A DNA stretch of 64,000 nucleotides from Streptomyces spororaveus (lineage in GTDB: Bacteria > Actinomycetota > Actinomycetes > Streptomycetales > Streptomycetaceae): assembly GCF_016755875.1 (NCBI RefSeq), contig NZ_BNED01000005.1:6152001-6216000 (forward strand). Direction: 5' to 3'. Position numbers and translations under genes: made by a program. Below the pieces are notes generated by a model. That model saw nothing but the letters and a program-made list of their open reading frames with translations, did no database searches and was not told the DNA's origin. Shown one piece after another: positions 1-8,563 of this stretch. The stretch's first letter is position 1; every line of letters starts with the position of its first letter.

Positions 1-689
1 ACGGGCTCGGCCACGTACACCTCGCGGACCGCCTCGATGAGCTTGACGATCTCGTGGGAGTGCGCGACGGACGTCAGGTCGTCGAGCGGGGAGACCCCGC
101 CGTGCACGTCGAGCATCTGCAGCTCGGCCTCGGGGCTGGGGTAGCCGACGGAGACGCGGGCCATGAAGCGGTCGCGCTGGGCCTCGGGCAGCGGGTACGT
201 GCCCTCCATCTCCACCGGGTTCTGGGTGGCGACGACCATGAAGGGGCTGGGCAGCGTGTAGGTCGTGCCGTCGATGGTGACCTGGCGCTCCTCCATCGAC
301 TCCAGCAGCGCGGACTGGGTCTTCGGCGAGGCGCGGTTGATCTCGTCACCGATGACGATCTGCGCGAAGATCGCGCCCGGCTTGAACTCGAACTCGCGGC
401 GCTGCTGGTCGTAGATGCTGACACCGGTGATGTCGGAGGGCAGCAGGTCCGGCGTGAACTGGATGCGCTGCACCGAGCAGTCGATGGACTTGGCGAGCGT
501 CTTGGCGAGCATCGTCTTGCCGACGCCGGGCACGTCCTCGATCAGCAGGTGCCCCTCGGCGAGCAGCACGGTCAGCGCGAGGCGGACGACCTCGGGCTTG
601 CCCTCGATCACGCTCTCGACCGACTGGCGCACCCGCTCCACCGTGCTGGTCAGATCCGCGAGGCTCGCTCGGTCGTCGTACGTCGTCAC
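1..689 (-). CDS. moxR: MoxR-family AAA+ ATPase (partial, C-terminus beyond window edge)
   Basis: About 229 codons are visible and the frame runs off the left edge. The start is the GTG at 689-687, with an AGGAGA ribosome site just upstream. The N-terminal 45 residues are followed by a Walker A motif (EDVPGVGKT), then a Walker B region (GDEINRAS) and a sensor region ([20 protein letters not shown]) typical of MoxR proteins. MoxR ATPases act as chaperones that insert cofactors or mature partner complexes and usually sit beside DUF58 and von Willebrand genes; those would lie left of the window. The gene is 137 bases downstream of the carbonic anhydrase on the same strand. The family call is firm; the substrate is unknown. 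Confidence 0.93.
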   Translation of the reverse strand, partial: MTTYDDRASLADLTSTVERVRQSVESVIEGKPEVVRLALTVLLAEGHLLIEDVPGVGKTMLAKTLAKSIDCSVQRIQFTPDLLPSDITGVSIYDQQRREFEFKPGAIFAQIVIGDEINRASPKTQSALLESMEERQVTIDGTTYTLPSPFMVVATQNPVEMEGTYPLPEAQRDRFMARVSVGYPSPEAELQMLDVHGGVSPLDDLTSVAHSHEIVKLIEAVREVYVAEP

Positions 690-799
690 CTTGGTTCTCC
701 TCGGCCCATTTCCAGGGCCGACGCCCTTGGCGCATGACCGGCCCACCCCGAAACACGGACACCGGACCCGGGGGATCCCGGGTGGTGCCACCCCGCATT

Positions 800-814
800 C
801 TTGACGGCGTCAAG
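800..814. repeat. 15-base inverted repeat CTTGACG-g-CGTCAAG
   Basis: Perfect 7-base arms around one base, lying 12 bases past the carbonic anhydrase stop and 110 bases before the moxR start. It could be a dimeric regulator site for moxR or part of a weak transcript end. No U-run follows, so a simple intrinsic terminator is less likely. Confidence 0.4.
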
Positions 815-826
815 GCCTCGTGTCAC

Positions 827-1378
827 TCAAGAGCTGGGATCGATCTCCCGCAGGAGCCCGGTGTGCACATCGAAGACGAAGCCTCGCACATCGTCCTTGT
901 GGGGCAGGAAGGGGTTCGTGCGAACCCGCTGCATGGACTGGCGGACGTCCTGGTCGACGTCCCGGAAGGCCTCGACGGCCCAGGCGGGGCGCTGACCGAC
1001 CTCGTCCTCCAGCTCGTGCCGGAAGTCCTCGGTCAGGTTCTCGAGGCCGCAGCCGGTGTGGTGGATGAGTATCACCGTGCGGGTGCCCAGTGCCCGCTGG
1101 CTGATGGTGAGGGAGCGGATCGTGTCGTCGGTGACCACACCGCCCGCGTTACGGATCGTGTGACAGTCGCCGAGCTCCAGGCCAAGGGCCTTGTGCAGGT
1201 CGAGGCGGGCGTCCATACAGGCCACCACGGCGACCTTCAGGACGGGACGGGCGTCCATGCCGGGGTCGGAGAACTGTGCGGCGTAGCGCTGATTCGCCTC
1301 GACCAGGCGGTCGGTGACGGATCCGCCGACGGATGCCTCGGACGCGGACTCTGCAGGCAGGGATGCGGAAGTCGTCAT
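827..1378 (-). CDS. Small beta-class carbonic anhydrase
   Basis: A 183-residue protein if the ATG at 1378 is used; an in-frame TTG at 1441 would add 21 residues. It carries the beta-carbonic anhydrase zinc motifs CMDAR (Cys, Asp-Arg dyad) and HHTGCG (His, Cys), so it should interconvert CO2 and bicarbonate in the cytoplasm. The size and motifs resemble the compact actinobacterial type (Rv1284-like). The ATG has no ribosome site but is preceded by TAACGT at 1391-1386, seven bases upstream, which would give a leaderless mRNA. That favours the ATG over the TTG. The gene diverges from rsmH. Confidence 0.9.
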   Translation of the reverse strand: MTTSASLPAESASEASVGGSVTDRLVEANQRYAAQFSDPGMDARPVLKVAVVACMDARLDLHKALGLELGDCHTIRNAGGVVTDDTIRSLTISQRALGTRTVILIHHTGCGLENLTEDFRHELEDEVGQRPAWAVEAFRDVDQDVRQSMQRVRTNPFLPHKDDVRGFVFDVHTGLLREIDPSS

Positions 1379-1553
1379 GGGTACGACGTTAATGGTCACG
1401 GCGGGGCGGGGCCTCGCGTGAGAGTGGACAAAGAACGTCAACGCGCCTTGTTGTGAGCTAACCCACAGGGGTGGGGGTGAGGCGACTGTTCGGGTGATTC
1501 ACGGCATTTGCCGGTTCGGTCCGAGTGCCGCACACGGCGCGCCGGGCGGTTCG

Positions 1554-1581
1554 TTGACCGCGGCGACCGTTGCACTAAAGT
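1554..1581 (+). promoter_or_regulatory. Candidate sigma-HrdB-type promoter of the dcw operon
   Basis: TTGACC at 1554-1559 and TAAAGT at 1576-1581 are separated by 16 bases, close to the vegetative consensus. Transcription would start near 1588 and leave a leader of about 185 bases before rsmH. The gene-free stretch 1379-1774 holds only this promoter and GC-rich sequence. No mraZ gene, which precedes rsmH in many bacteria, is present. Confidence 0.65.
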
Positions 1582-1774
1582 GACGCGAACCGGCCGGAGC
1601 CCGGCCCTGACCGGCCGCCCGGCCCCCGATGAACACTCCGCGTGCGCGGCGCGTACGTACGGCCCGGCCCTCTCCCGCTCACCGGCCGGCCGGCGCCACC
1701 TTCCCCGGCGCCGGTCGCGGATGCGGGGATCCGGCGGTGCGTACGCCTGCCGCGCCGTTATCTGAGAGGGCGCT

Positions 1775-2734
1775 TTGACTAGCGAGTCCCGACATGTCCC
1801 GGTGATGCTCCAGCGGTGCCTGGACCTGTTGGCCCCGGCGCTGGAGAGGCCCGGGGCCGTCGTCGTCGACTGCACCCTCGGCCTCGGCGGCCACAGCGAG
1901 GCCCTGCTGACCCGGTTCCCCGAGGCCCACCTGATCGGCCTCGACCGTGACAAGGAGGCCCTGCGGCTGTCCGGCGAGCGGCTCGCGCCCTTCGGCGACC
2001 GGGCCACCCTCGTCCACGCGATCTACGCCGACCTCGCCGAGGTCCTGGACCAGCTCGGCATCCCGGCCGTCCAGGGCATCCTCTTCGACCTGGGCGTGTC
2101 CTCCATGCAGCTGGACGAGGCCGACCGCGGGTTCGCGTACGCGCAGGACGCGCCCCTGGACATGCGCATGGACCAGACGACGGGCATCAGCGCCGCCGAG
2201 GTCCTCAACAGCTACGCGCCGGGCGAGCTGGTGCGGATCCTGCGCCAGTACGGCGAGGAGAAGCAGGCCAAGCGGATCGTCTCCGCGATCGTCCGGGAGC
2301 GGGAGAAGGAGCCCTTCACCAACAGCGCCCGGCTGGTCGAACTGATCCGTGACTCCCTGCCGCAGGCCGCCAAGCGCACCGGCGGCAATCCGGCGAAGCG
2401 GACCTTCCAGGCGCTGCGGATCGAGGTCAACGGGGAGCTCTCCGGGCTGGAGCGGGCCATTCCGGCAGCGGTGGACCGGATCGCGGTCGGCGGCCGGATC
2501 GCGGTGCTCTCGTACCACTCGCTGGAGGACCGCCTGGTCAAGCAGGTCTTCGCGGCCGGCGCGACCTCCACGGCCCCGCCCGGGCTGCCGGTGGTCCCGG
2601 AGAAGTACCAGCCGAAGCTGAAACTGCTCACGCGCGGCGCCGAGCTGCCCACCGAGGAGGAGATCGCCGAGAACCGGCGGGCCGCCCCGGCCAGATTCCG
2701 CGGCGTCGAACGCATCCGGGAGGCGCGACTGTGA
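1775..2734 (+). CDS. rsmH: 16S rRNA (cytosine-1402-N4) methyltransferase
   Basis: A 319-residue protein of the MraW/RsmH family. It starts with TTG at 1775 after a GAGAGGG site. The S-adenosylmethionine-binding region [16 protein letters not shown] is followed by an [17 protein letters not shown] motif and, near the C-terminus, [14 protein letters not shown]; all are hallmarks of the family. The enzyme methylates C1402 in the ribosomal decoding centre. It is the first gene of the dcw operon. Its TGA stop overlaps the GTG of ftsL (GTGA), so the two are translationally coupled. Confidence 0.97.
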   Translation: MTSESRHVPVMLQRCLDLLAPALERPGAVVVDCTLGLGGHSEALLTRFPEAHLIGLDRDKEALRLSGERLAPFGDRATLVHAIYADLAEVLDQLGIPAVQGILFDLGVSSMQLDEADRGFAYAQDAPLDMRMDQTTGISAAEVLNSYAPGELVRILRQYGEEKQAKRIVSAIVREREKEPFTNSARLVELIRDSLPQAAKRTGGNPAKRTFQALRIEVNGELSGLERAIPAAVDRIAVGGRIAVLSYHSLEDRLVKQVFAAGATSTAPPGLPVVPEKYQPKLKLLTRGAELPTEEEIAENRRAAPARFRGVERIREARL

Positions 2735-3267
2735 CCAAGGCCGGGAAGGTCGCCACGCTGACCCGCGGGCAGGCGGCCCGCCTCGGCCGGGCGCTCGGCG
2801 GCCGCCCGGCCCGCCCGCGTCCCGGCGGGCAGGCGGCGCGGATGCCGTTCGTCCTGCTGGTCGTGGCCCTGCTCGGCGGCGGCCTGATCAGCCTGCTGCT
2901 GCTGAACTCGGCACTGAACGAGGGCTCCTTCCAGCTCAGCAAGCTGAGGAAGGAGACCACCACCCTCACCGACGAGGAGCAGGCGCTGCAGCGCGACGTG
3001 GACGCCTACTCCGCGCCCGACGCGCTCCAGCGCCGGGCGCACGAGCTGGGCCTGGTCCCCGGCGGCAGCCCGGTCTTCATCGGCCCGGACGGCGGGACCG
3101 CCGGCAGCCCGGCGGTCGCCGAGGCCCCGCCGTCGCCCACCCCGACCCCGACGCCTCCGCCCGCGCAGCCCGCGGCGGGCCAGTCCCCGGCCGCGCCCAC
3201 GGCGCCGGCCCCCGCCCAGCCCGCTCCCAGCGGCAGCCCGCAGCCCAGCCAGACCCCTGGAAGGTGA
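2731..3267 (+). CDS. ftsL: Septum formation initiator-type division protein FtsL
   Basis: A 178-residue bitopic membrane protein. A basic cytoplasmic tail (about 1-38) leads to a single membrane helix (about 39-61, [13 protein letters not shown]...), a short coiled coil (about 65-105, [20 protein letters not shown]) and a Pro/Ala-rich tail from about 125. This architecture and the place between rsmH and ftsI identify FtsL, which bridges FtsQ-type proteins and the FtsW/FtsI synthase at the septum. The proline-rich extracellular tail is longer than in E. coli FtsL but usual for actinomycetes. The start GTG overlaps the rsmH stop. Confidence 0.9.
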   Translation: MTKAGKVATLTRGQAARLGRALGGRPARPRPGGQAARMPFVLLVVALLGGGLISLLLLNSALNEGSFQLSKLRKETTTLTDEEQALQRDVDAYSAPDALQRRAHELGLVPGGSPVFIGPDGGTAGSPAVAEAPPSPTPTPTPPPAQPAAGQSPAAPTAPAPAQPAPSGSPQPSQTPGR

Positions 3268-3271
3268 CGTC

Positions 3272-3379
3272 GTGACGCGGATCCCGTCTGAACCAGCCTC
3301 GCCGGCACGTGAGGCGCGGGGTCCTGGGCGGCGCCCCGGGACGCCGGGCACCGCCCTGCCCGGGGCGGTGGCCGCGTGA
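3272..3379 (+). CDS. Candidate 35-residue ORF coupling ftsL to ftsI
   Basis: A GTG at 3272 preceded by GGAAGG at a good distance opens a 35-codon frame rich in Pro, Ala, Arg and Gly, beginning VTRIPSEPASPAREARG. It ends in a TGA (3377-3379) that overlaps the ftsI GTG (3376-3378). ftsI has no convincing ribosome site of its own, so reading of this small frame could deliver ribosomes to ftsI. It may be a leader ORF with no protein function. The sequence is plainly there; expression is inferred. Confidence 0.45.
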   Translation: MTRIPSEPASPAREARGPGRRPGTPGTALPGAVAA

Positions 3380-5385
3380 GCCCGCAGGAGCCGCCCCGGC
3401 GGCGGGTGCCCGGACCGGCCAGGCCGTCCCGGCCCGGCGACCGGGCCCGGGCCACCGCCCGCCCGGCCTCGCGCCCGGCGACCCGACGGCCGACCGGCCC
3501 CCGTACCCCGCACACCATCCGGCTCGGCAGCCCGCGGCCCCGGCTGCGCCTGGTCGGCGTCGGCCTGACCCTCGTCATGCTGGCCTTCGTGGTCCGCCTG
3601 CTCCAGGTCCAGGCCGTCGACGCGTCGGCGTTCTCCGCCGAGGCCTCCAAGAACCGCTACACCCGCGTCAAGCTGGCCGCCGAGCGCGGTGAGATCACCG
3701 ACCGCCGGGGCGTGGCCCTCGCCACCAGCGTCGACGCCTACGACATCACCGCCGACCCGAAGATGTTCACCCCGCAGGAGAGCAAGGCCCCGGACGCCCC
3801 GCAGCAGGCCGCCGCCCTCCTCGCGCCCATCCTCGGCAAGGACGCCAAGGAGCTCACCGAGCGGCTGAGCACCAAGAACTCCCGGTACGTCGTCCTCGCC
3901 CAGCGCCGGACCCCCCAGGTCTGGAACCAGATCAAGGACCTCAAGCGGGTCTTCGCGGACAAGGCGGCGGCCGACAAGCGCAACAACGGCCCCGGCGCCA
4001 ACGTCCTCGCCGGCGTGTTCAAGGAGACCAGCAGCAAGCGCGTGTACCCGAACGGCGACCTCGCCGCCGGGATACTGGGTTACGTCAACGCCGAGGGCAA
4101 GGGCGGCGGCGGCCTGGAGTCCTCCCTCGACAAGAAGCTGTCCGGCAAGGACGGCGAGATCACCTACGCCCAGTCCGGCGGCCGCCAGGTCCCCACCGCC
4201 GACTCCGACGAGAAGCCCGCCGTCCCCGGCGACGACATCGAGCTGACCATCGACCGGGACATCCAGTGGGCGGCGCAGAGCGCCATCGCCGAGCAGGTCC
4301 AGAAGTCCGAGGCCGACCGCGGCTACGTCATCGTCCAGGACACCCGGACCGGCGAGGTGCTGGCCATGGCCAACGCCCCGGGCTTCGACCCCAACGACCT
4401 GACCCGGGCCCGCTCCGCCGCCATGGGCAACGCCGCGCTCCAGGACGTGTACGAGCCCGGCTCCACCGCCAAGGTGATGTCGATGGCCGCCGTGCTGGAG
4501 GAGAAGAAGGCCACCCCGGAGACCCGGGTCGAGGTCCCCAACCGGCTGCACCGCGGCGACCGGTTGTTCAAGGACGACATCGACCACCCGACCTGGTACC
4601 TGACCCTCAACGGGGTCCTCGCCAAGTCCTCCAACATCGGCACGATCCTGGCCACCGGCCAGCTCGGGCCCACCCAGCCGGAGGCGAACAAGGTCCTGCA
4701 CTCCTACCTGACCAAGTTCGGCATCGGCCGGCCCACCGGCCTGAACTACCCCGGCGAGTCCCGCGGCATCCTCGCCGATCCCGAGGACTGGTCGACCTCC
4801 CAGCAGTACACGATCCCCTTCGGCCAGGGCCTCTCCCTCAACGCCATGCAGGCGGCCTCCGTGTACTCGACCATCGCCAACGGCGGGGTCCGTATCGAGC
4901 CGACGCTGGTGCGCGGCACCAAGGGCCCCGACGGCCGCTTCACCCCGGCCCCGGCCCCCGAGCGCAGCCGCGTGGTCAGCGCGGAGACCGCCAAGACCCT
5001 CGCCGAGATGCTCGAATCGGTGGTCGACGACCAGGAGGGCACCGGCACCAAGGCGCGGATCCCCGGCTACCGGGTCGGCGGCAAGACCGGCACCTCCAAC
5101 CGGGTGGATCCGGCCACCGGCCGCTACAAGGGCTACACCGCCTCCTTCGCCGGATTCGCCCCCGCGGACAACCCGCGCATCACCGTCTACTGCGCCATCC
5201 AGAACCCCACGAAGGGCAGCTACTTCGGAGGCCAGATCTGCGGCCCCATCTACAAGAAGGTCATGGAGTTCGCGCTCAAGACCCTCCAGGTGGCCCCCAC
5301 GGGAACCGCACCCGCCGGGCTTCCCGTCACCTACGACGCCGCCCCGCAGCCCGCCCCGCAGCCCAGTCCGCAGCCCGGCCAGTGA
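3376..5385 (+). CDS. ftsI: Septal penicillin-binding protein, peptidoglycan transpeptidase
   Basis: A 669-residue class B penicillin-binding protein. A basic, proline-rich cytoplasmic tail (1-50) leads to one membrane helix (about 56-80), a dimerisation domain beginning near LAAERGEITDRRG, and the transpeptidase domain. The active-site motifs are present: SxxK as STAK (EPGSTAKVM), SxN as SSN (LAKSSNIGT) and KTG as GGKTGTSN. It crosslinks septal peptidoglycan with FtsW. No PASTA repeat is visible. It overlaps the upstream 35-codon frame by GTGA and lies 44 bases before murE. Confidence 0.97.
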   Translation: MSPQEPPRRRVPGPARPSRPGDRARATARPASRPATRRPTGPRTPHTIRLGSPRPRLRLVGVGLTLVMLAFVVRLLQVQAVDASAFSAEASKNRYTRVKLAAERGEITDRRGVALATSVDAYDITADPKMFTPQESKAPDAPQQAAALLAPILGKDAKELTERLSTKNSRYVVLAQRRTPQVWNQIKDLKRVFADKAAADKRNNGPGANVLAGVFKETSSKRVYPNGDLAAGILGYVNAEGKGGGGLESSLDKKLSGKDGEITYAQSGGRQVPTADSDEKPAVPGDDIELTIDRDIQWAAQSAIAEQVQKSEADRGYVIVQDTRTGEVLAMANAPGFDPNDLTRARSAAMGNAALQDVYEPGSTAKVMSMAAVLEEKKATPETRVEVPNRLHRGDRLFKDDIDHPTWYLTLNGVLAKSSNIGTILATGQLGPTQPEANKVLHSYLTKFGIGRPTGLNYPGESRGILADPEDWSTSQQYTIPFGQGLSLNAMQAASVYSTIANGGVRIEPTLVRGTKGPDGRFTPAPAPERSRVVSAETAKTLAEMLESVVDDQEGTGTKARIPGYRVGGKTGTSNRVDPATGRYKGYTASFAGFAPADNPRITVYCAIQNPTKGSYFGGQICGPIYKKVMEFALKTLQVAPTGTAPAGLPVTYDAAPQPAPQPSPQPGQ

Positions 5386-5429
5386 CCCACAACCAGGCCG
5401 GCCCGCCAGAAAAGCGTGAGGCACCATCA

Positions 5430-7136
5430 GTGACAACCATCACCCCGAAACCCGGGAACCCGACGACCGCCGACGCCGAGGCCGGGGCCTCACTTCGCGA
5501 GCGGCCCGCCGCGCCCGGTACGCTCACCGCCGTGCCCCACGCTGATCAGCCCAGAACGACCCAGAAAGCCCCGGCAACGCCGCCGGGAGCGCCCCGGCCC
5601 GCGTCCGCCAGCCCGAGCCCGCTGGGCGAGCTGGCCGCGCTGCTGGGCGTCCCGGCGCCCGGCCCGGCGCAGATCACCGGGATCACGCACGACTCCCGTG
5701 CGGTCCGCCCCGGTGACCTGTACGCGGCCCTGCCCGGAGCCAGGACGCACGGCGCCGACTTCGCCGCCCAGGCGGCCGGCCTCGGCGCCGTCGCCGTGCT
5801 GACCGACCCCGCGGGGTCGGAGCGCGCCGCGGCCACCGGCCTGCCGGTCCTGACCGTCGACGACCCGCGCGGCCGGATGGGGGAGCTCGCCGCCGCGATC
5901 TACGGACGCCCCGGTGAGGGCCTGCTCCAGATCGGCATCACCGGCACCTCCGGCAAGACCACGACGGCGTACCTCGTCGAGGGCGGCCTGCGCGCCGCAG
6001 GCCGCAGCACCGGACTGGTCGGCACCGTCGAGATGCGCATCGGCGACGAGCGCATCAAGTCCGAGCGGACCACCCCCGAGGCCACCGACCTCCAGGCCCT
6101 CTTCGCGGTCATGCGCGAACGCGGCGTCGAGGCCGTGGCCATGGAGGTCTCCAGTCACGCGCTGGTGCTCGGCCGGGTCGACGGCTGCGTCTTCGACGTC
6201 GCCGTCTTCAACAACCTGAGCCCGGAGCACATGGAGTTCCACTCCGACATGGAGGACTACTTCCAGGCCAAGGCGGGGCTCTTCACGGCCCGCCGGGCCC
6301 GCCTGGGCGTGGTCAACCTCGACGACGAGTACGGCCGCCGCCTGGCCAAGGAGGCGACGATCCCGGTCGTCGGCTTCTCCGCCGCCGGCGACCCCGCCGC
6401 CGACTGGCGCGCCGAGGACGTGGTCTTCGGTCCGGCGAGCTCCACCCTGACCCTGCTGGGCCCCGAAGGACAGCGCGTACGGGCCACCGCACCGCTGCCC
6501 GGCCCGTTCAATGTGGCCAACACCGTCGCCGCGATCGTCACGCTCGCCGCCGCCGGCCTCGACCCGCAGACCGCCGCCGACGGCGTCGCCGCGGTCCCCG
6601 GGGTCCCCGGCCGGCTGGAGCGCGTGGACGCGGGACAGCCGTACCTCGCCGTCGTCGACTACGCGCACAAGACGGACGCCGTGGAATCGGTGCTGCGCGC
6701 GCTGCGCGAGGTCACCGAGGGCAGGCTGCACATCGTGCTCGGCTGCGGCGGCGACCGCGACACCACCAAGCGCGGCCCGATGGGGGCCGCGGCCGCCCGG
6801 TACGCCGACGTGGCCGTCCTGACCTCCGACAACCCGCGCTCCGAGGACCCGCTCGCGATCCTCGCCGCGATGTTCGAGGGCGCCGTGTCCGTACCGGCCG
6901 GCGAGCGGGGCACCGTCCTGGTCGACGCCGACCGGGCCTCGGCCATCGCGGCCGCCGTCGCCCTCGCCGGGCCCGGTGACACCGTGCTGGTGGCCGGCAA
7001 GGGCCACGAGCAGGGCCAGGACACCGCCGGTGTCGTACGCCCCTTCGACGACCGCACGGTGCTCCGTGCCGCGATCGAGCACCAGGCCGTGCTCGACCAG
7101 ACGATCCAGGTCCGACAGGCCGAGGTGAACCAGTGA
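5430..7136 (+). CDS. murE: UDP-MurNAc-L-Ala-D-Glu:diaminopimelate ligase
   Basis: A 568-residue Mur ligase. The start is the GTG at 5430, 9 bases after a GTGAGG site; an internal GTG at 5532 would remove a 34-residue low-complexity N-terminus. It shows the ATP loop GITGTSGKTTT, a central domain with MEVSSHAL, and the DNPRSEDP motif that marks diaminopimelate-adding enzymes (LL-DAP expected in Streptomyces). It adds the third residue of the peptidoglycan stem peptide in the cytoplasm. The stop overlaps the GTG of murF. Confidence 0.96.
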   Translation: MTTITPKPGNPTTADAEAGASLRERPAAPGTLTAVPHADQPRTTQKAPATPPGAPRPASASPSPLGELAALLGVPAPGPAQITGITHDSRAVRPGDLYAALPGARTHGADFAAQAAGLGAVAVLTDPAGSERAAATGLPVLTVDDPRGRMGELAAAIYGRPGEGLLQIGITGTSGKTTTAYLVEGGLRAAGRSTGLVGTVEMRIGDERIKSERTTPEATDLQALFAVMRERGVEAVAMEVSSHALVLGRVDGCVFDVAVFNNLSPEHMEFHSDMEDYFQAKAGLFTARRARLGVVNLDDEYGRRLAKEATIPVVGFSAAGDPAADWRAEDVVFGPASSTLTLLGPEGQRVRATAPLPGPFNVANTVAAIVTLAAAGLDPQTAADGVAAVPGVPGRLERVDAGQPYLAVVDYAHKTDAVESVLRALREVTEGRLHIVLGCGGDRDTTKRGPMGAAAARYADVAVLTSDNPRSEDPLAILAAMFEGAVSVPAGERGTVLVDADRASAIAAAVALAGPGDTVLVAGKGHEQGQDTAGVVRPFDDRTVLRAAIEHQAVLDQTIQVRQAEVNQ

Positions 7137-8563
7137 TCGCCCTTTCCCTGGCCGAGATCGCCGACATCACCGGCGGGCGGCCCCACGACATACCGGATCC
7201 GTCCGTCCAGGTCACCGGTCCCGTGGTCTACGACTCCCGCGAGGTCCGGCAGGGCAGCCTGTTCGCCGCGTTCGTCGGTGAGCGGGTCGACGGCCACGAC
7301 TACGCGGAACGCGCCGTGTCCGCCGGTGCCGTGGGCGTCCTCGCCACCCGGCCCGTGGGCGTACCGGCCATCGTCGTCCCCGACGTGGTGGCCGCCCTCG
7401 GAGCGCTGGCCCGGGCCGTGGTCACCCGCCTGGGCACCGACGTCGTGGCCCTCACCGGGTCCGCCGGCAAGACCTCCACCAAGGACCTGATCGCGCAGGT
7501 GCTGCAGCACCACGCGCCGACCGTGTGGACCCCCGGGAACCTCAACAACGAGATCGGCCTGCCGATCACGACGCTGCGCGTCACCGAGGACACCCAGCAC
7601 CTGGTCCTGGAGATGGGCGCCCGCGGCATCGGCCACATCCGCTACCTCACCGGACTGACGCCCCCGCGGATCGGTCTGGTCCTCAACGTCGGGACCGCCC
7701 ACATCGGCGAGTTCGGCGGCCGTGAGCAGATCGCCCAGGCCAAGGGCGAGCTGGTCGAGGCCCTGCCGGCCGAGGCGGAGGGCGGCGTCGCCGTCCTCAA
7801 CGCCGATGACCTGCTGGTTCGCGGCATGGCCGCGCGGACGAAGGCGCGTACGGTCCTCTTCGGCGAGGCCGAGGACGCCGAAATCCGGGCCACCGAAGTC
7901 CGCATGACGGACAGGGGGCAGGCTTCCTTCACACTGCACACACCGACCGGGTGCAGCGACGTGACCTTGCGGCTGTACGGTGAGCACCACGTGTCGAACG
8001 CGCTCGCCGCGGCCGCCGTCGCCCATGTCCTGGGCATGTCCGCACAGGAGATCGCCACGGCGCTCTCCGGGGCGGGCACGCTGTCGCGGTGGCGGATGGA
8101 GGTCACCGAGCGGGCGGACGGTGTGACGATCGTCAACGACGCCTACAACGCGAACCCCGAGTCCATGCGGGCCGCACTCCGCGCGCTCGCCGCGATGGGC
8201 GGTGCCGGCAGGGCGAACGGGGGACGCACGTGGGCGGTGCTCGGCCCGATGGCCGAGCTCGGAGACGATGCTCTCGCCGAGCACGACGCGGTCGGACGAC
8301 TTGTCGTCCGGCTCAACGTGAGCAAGCTCGTCGCGGTCGGGGGCAGGGAAGCCTCCTGGCTGCAACTGGGCGCATATAACGAGGGTTCGTGGGGTGAGGA
8401 GTCGGTGCTCGTGTCCGACGCGCAGGCGGCGGTCGACCTGTTGCGCAGTGAACTGCGCCCGGGTGACGTCGTGCTGGTGAAGGCTTCCAGGTCGGCCGGT
8501 CTGGAGCGGGTGGCCCAGGGCCTTCTCGACAGCACTGTCGAGGGCGAGGTCGCCGACCGATGA
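7133..8563 (+). CDS. murF: UDP-MurNAc-tripeptide:D-Ala-D-Ala ligase
   Basis: A 476-residue Mur ligase with the ATP loop ALTGSAGKTSTKDL, the LNNEIGLP motif after it and a central NDAYNANPESM motif typical of MurF. It joins D-Ala-D-Ala to the tripeptide precursor, completing the cytoplasmic pentapeptide. The GTG start overlaps the murE stop, and its own TGA overlaps the mraY ATG, so murE-murF-mraY are tightly coupled. Confidence 0.97.
   Translation: MIALSLAEIADITGGRPHDIPDPSVQVTGPVVYDSREVRQGSLFAAFVGERVDGHDYAERAVSAGAVGVLATRPVGVPAIVVPDVVAALGALARAVVTRLGTDVVALTGSAGKTSTKDLIAQVLQHHAPTVWTPGNLNNEIGLPITTLRVTEDTQHLVLEMGARGIGHIRYLTGLTPPRIGLVLNVGTAHIGEFGGREQIAQAKGELVEALPAEAEGGVAVLNADDLLVRGMAARTKARTVLFGEAEDAEIRATEVRMTDRGQASFTLHTPTGCSDVTLRLYGEHHVSNALAAAAVAHVLGMSAQEIATALSGAGTLSRWRMEVTERADGVTIVNDAYNANPESMRAALRALAAMGGAGRANGGRTWAVLGPMAELGDDALAEHDAVGRLVVRLNVSKLVAVGGREASWLQLGAYNEGSWGEESVLVSDAQAAVDLLRSELRPGDVVLVKASRSAGLERVAQGLLDSTVEGEVADR

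Noticed and set aside
1508..1765. 85-codon frame in the rsmH leader
   Set aside because: It starts before the likely transcript start of the promoter at 1554-1581, has no ribosome site and is Arg/Pro-rich like random high-GC frames.
2212..5436. Open frame of over 1000 codons on the minus strand opposite rsmH, ftsL and ftsI
   Set aside because: It is a mirror of the real genes caused by very high GC; its product is low-complexity Gly/Arg/Leu/Val-rich sequence with no domain.
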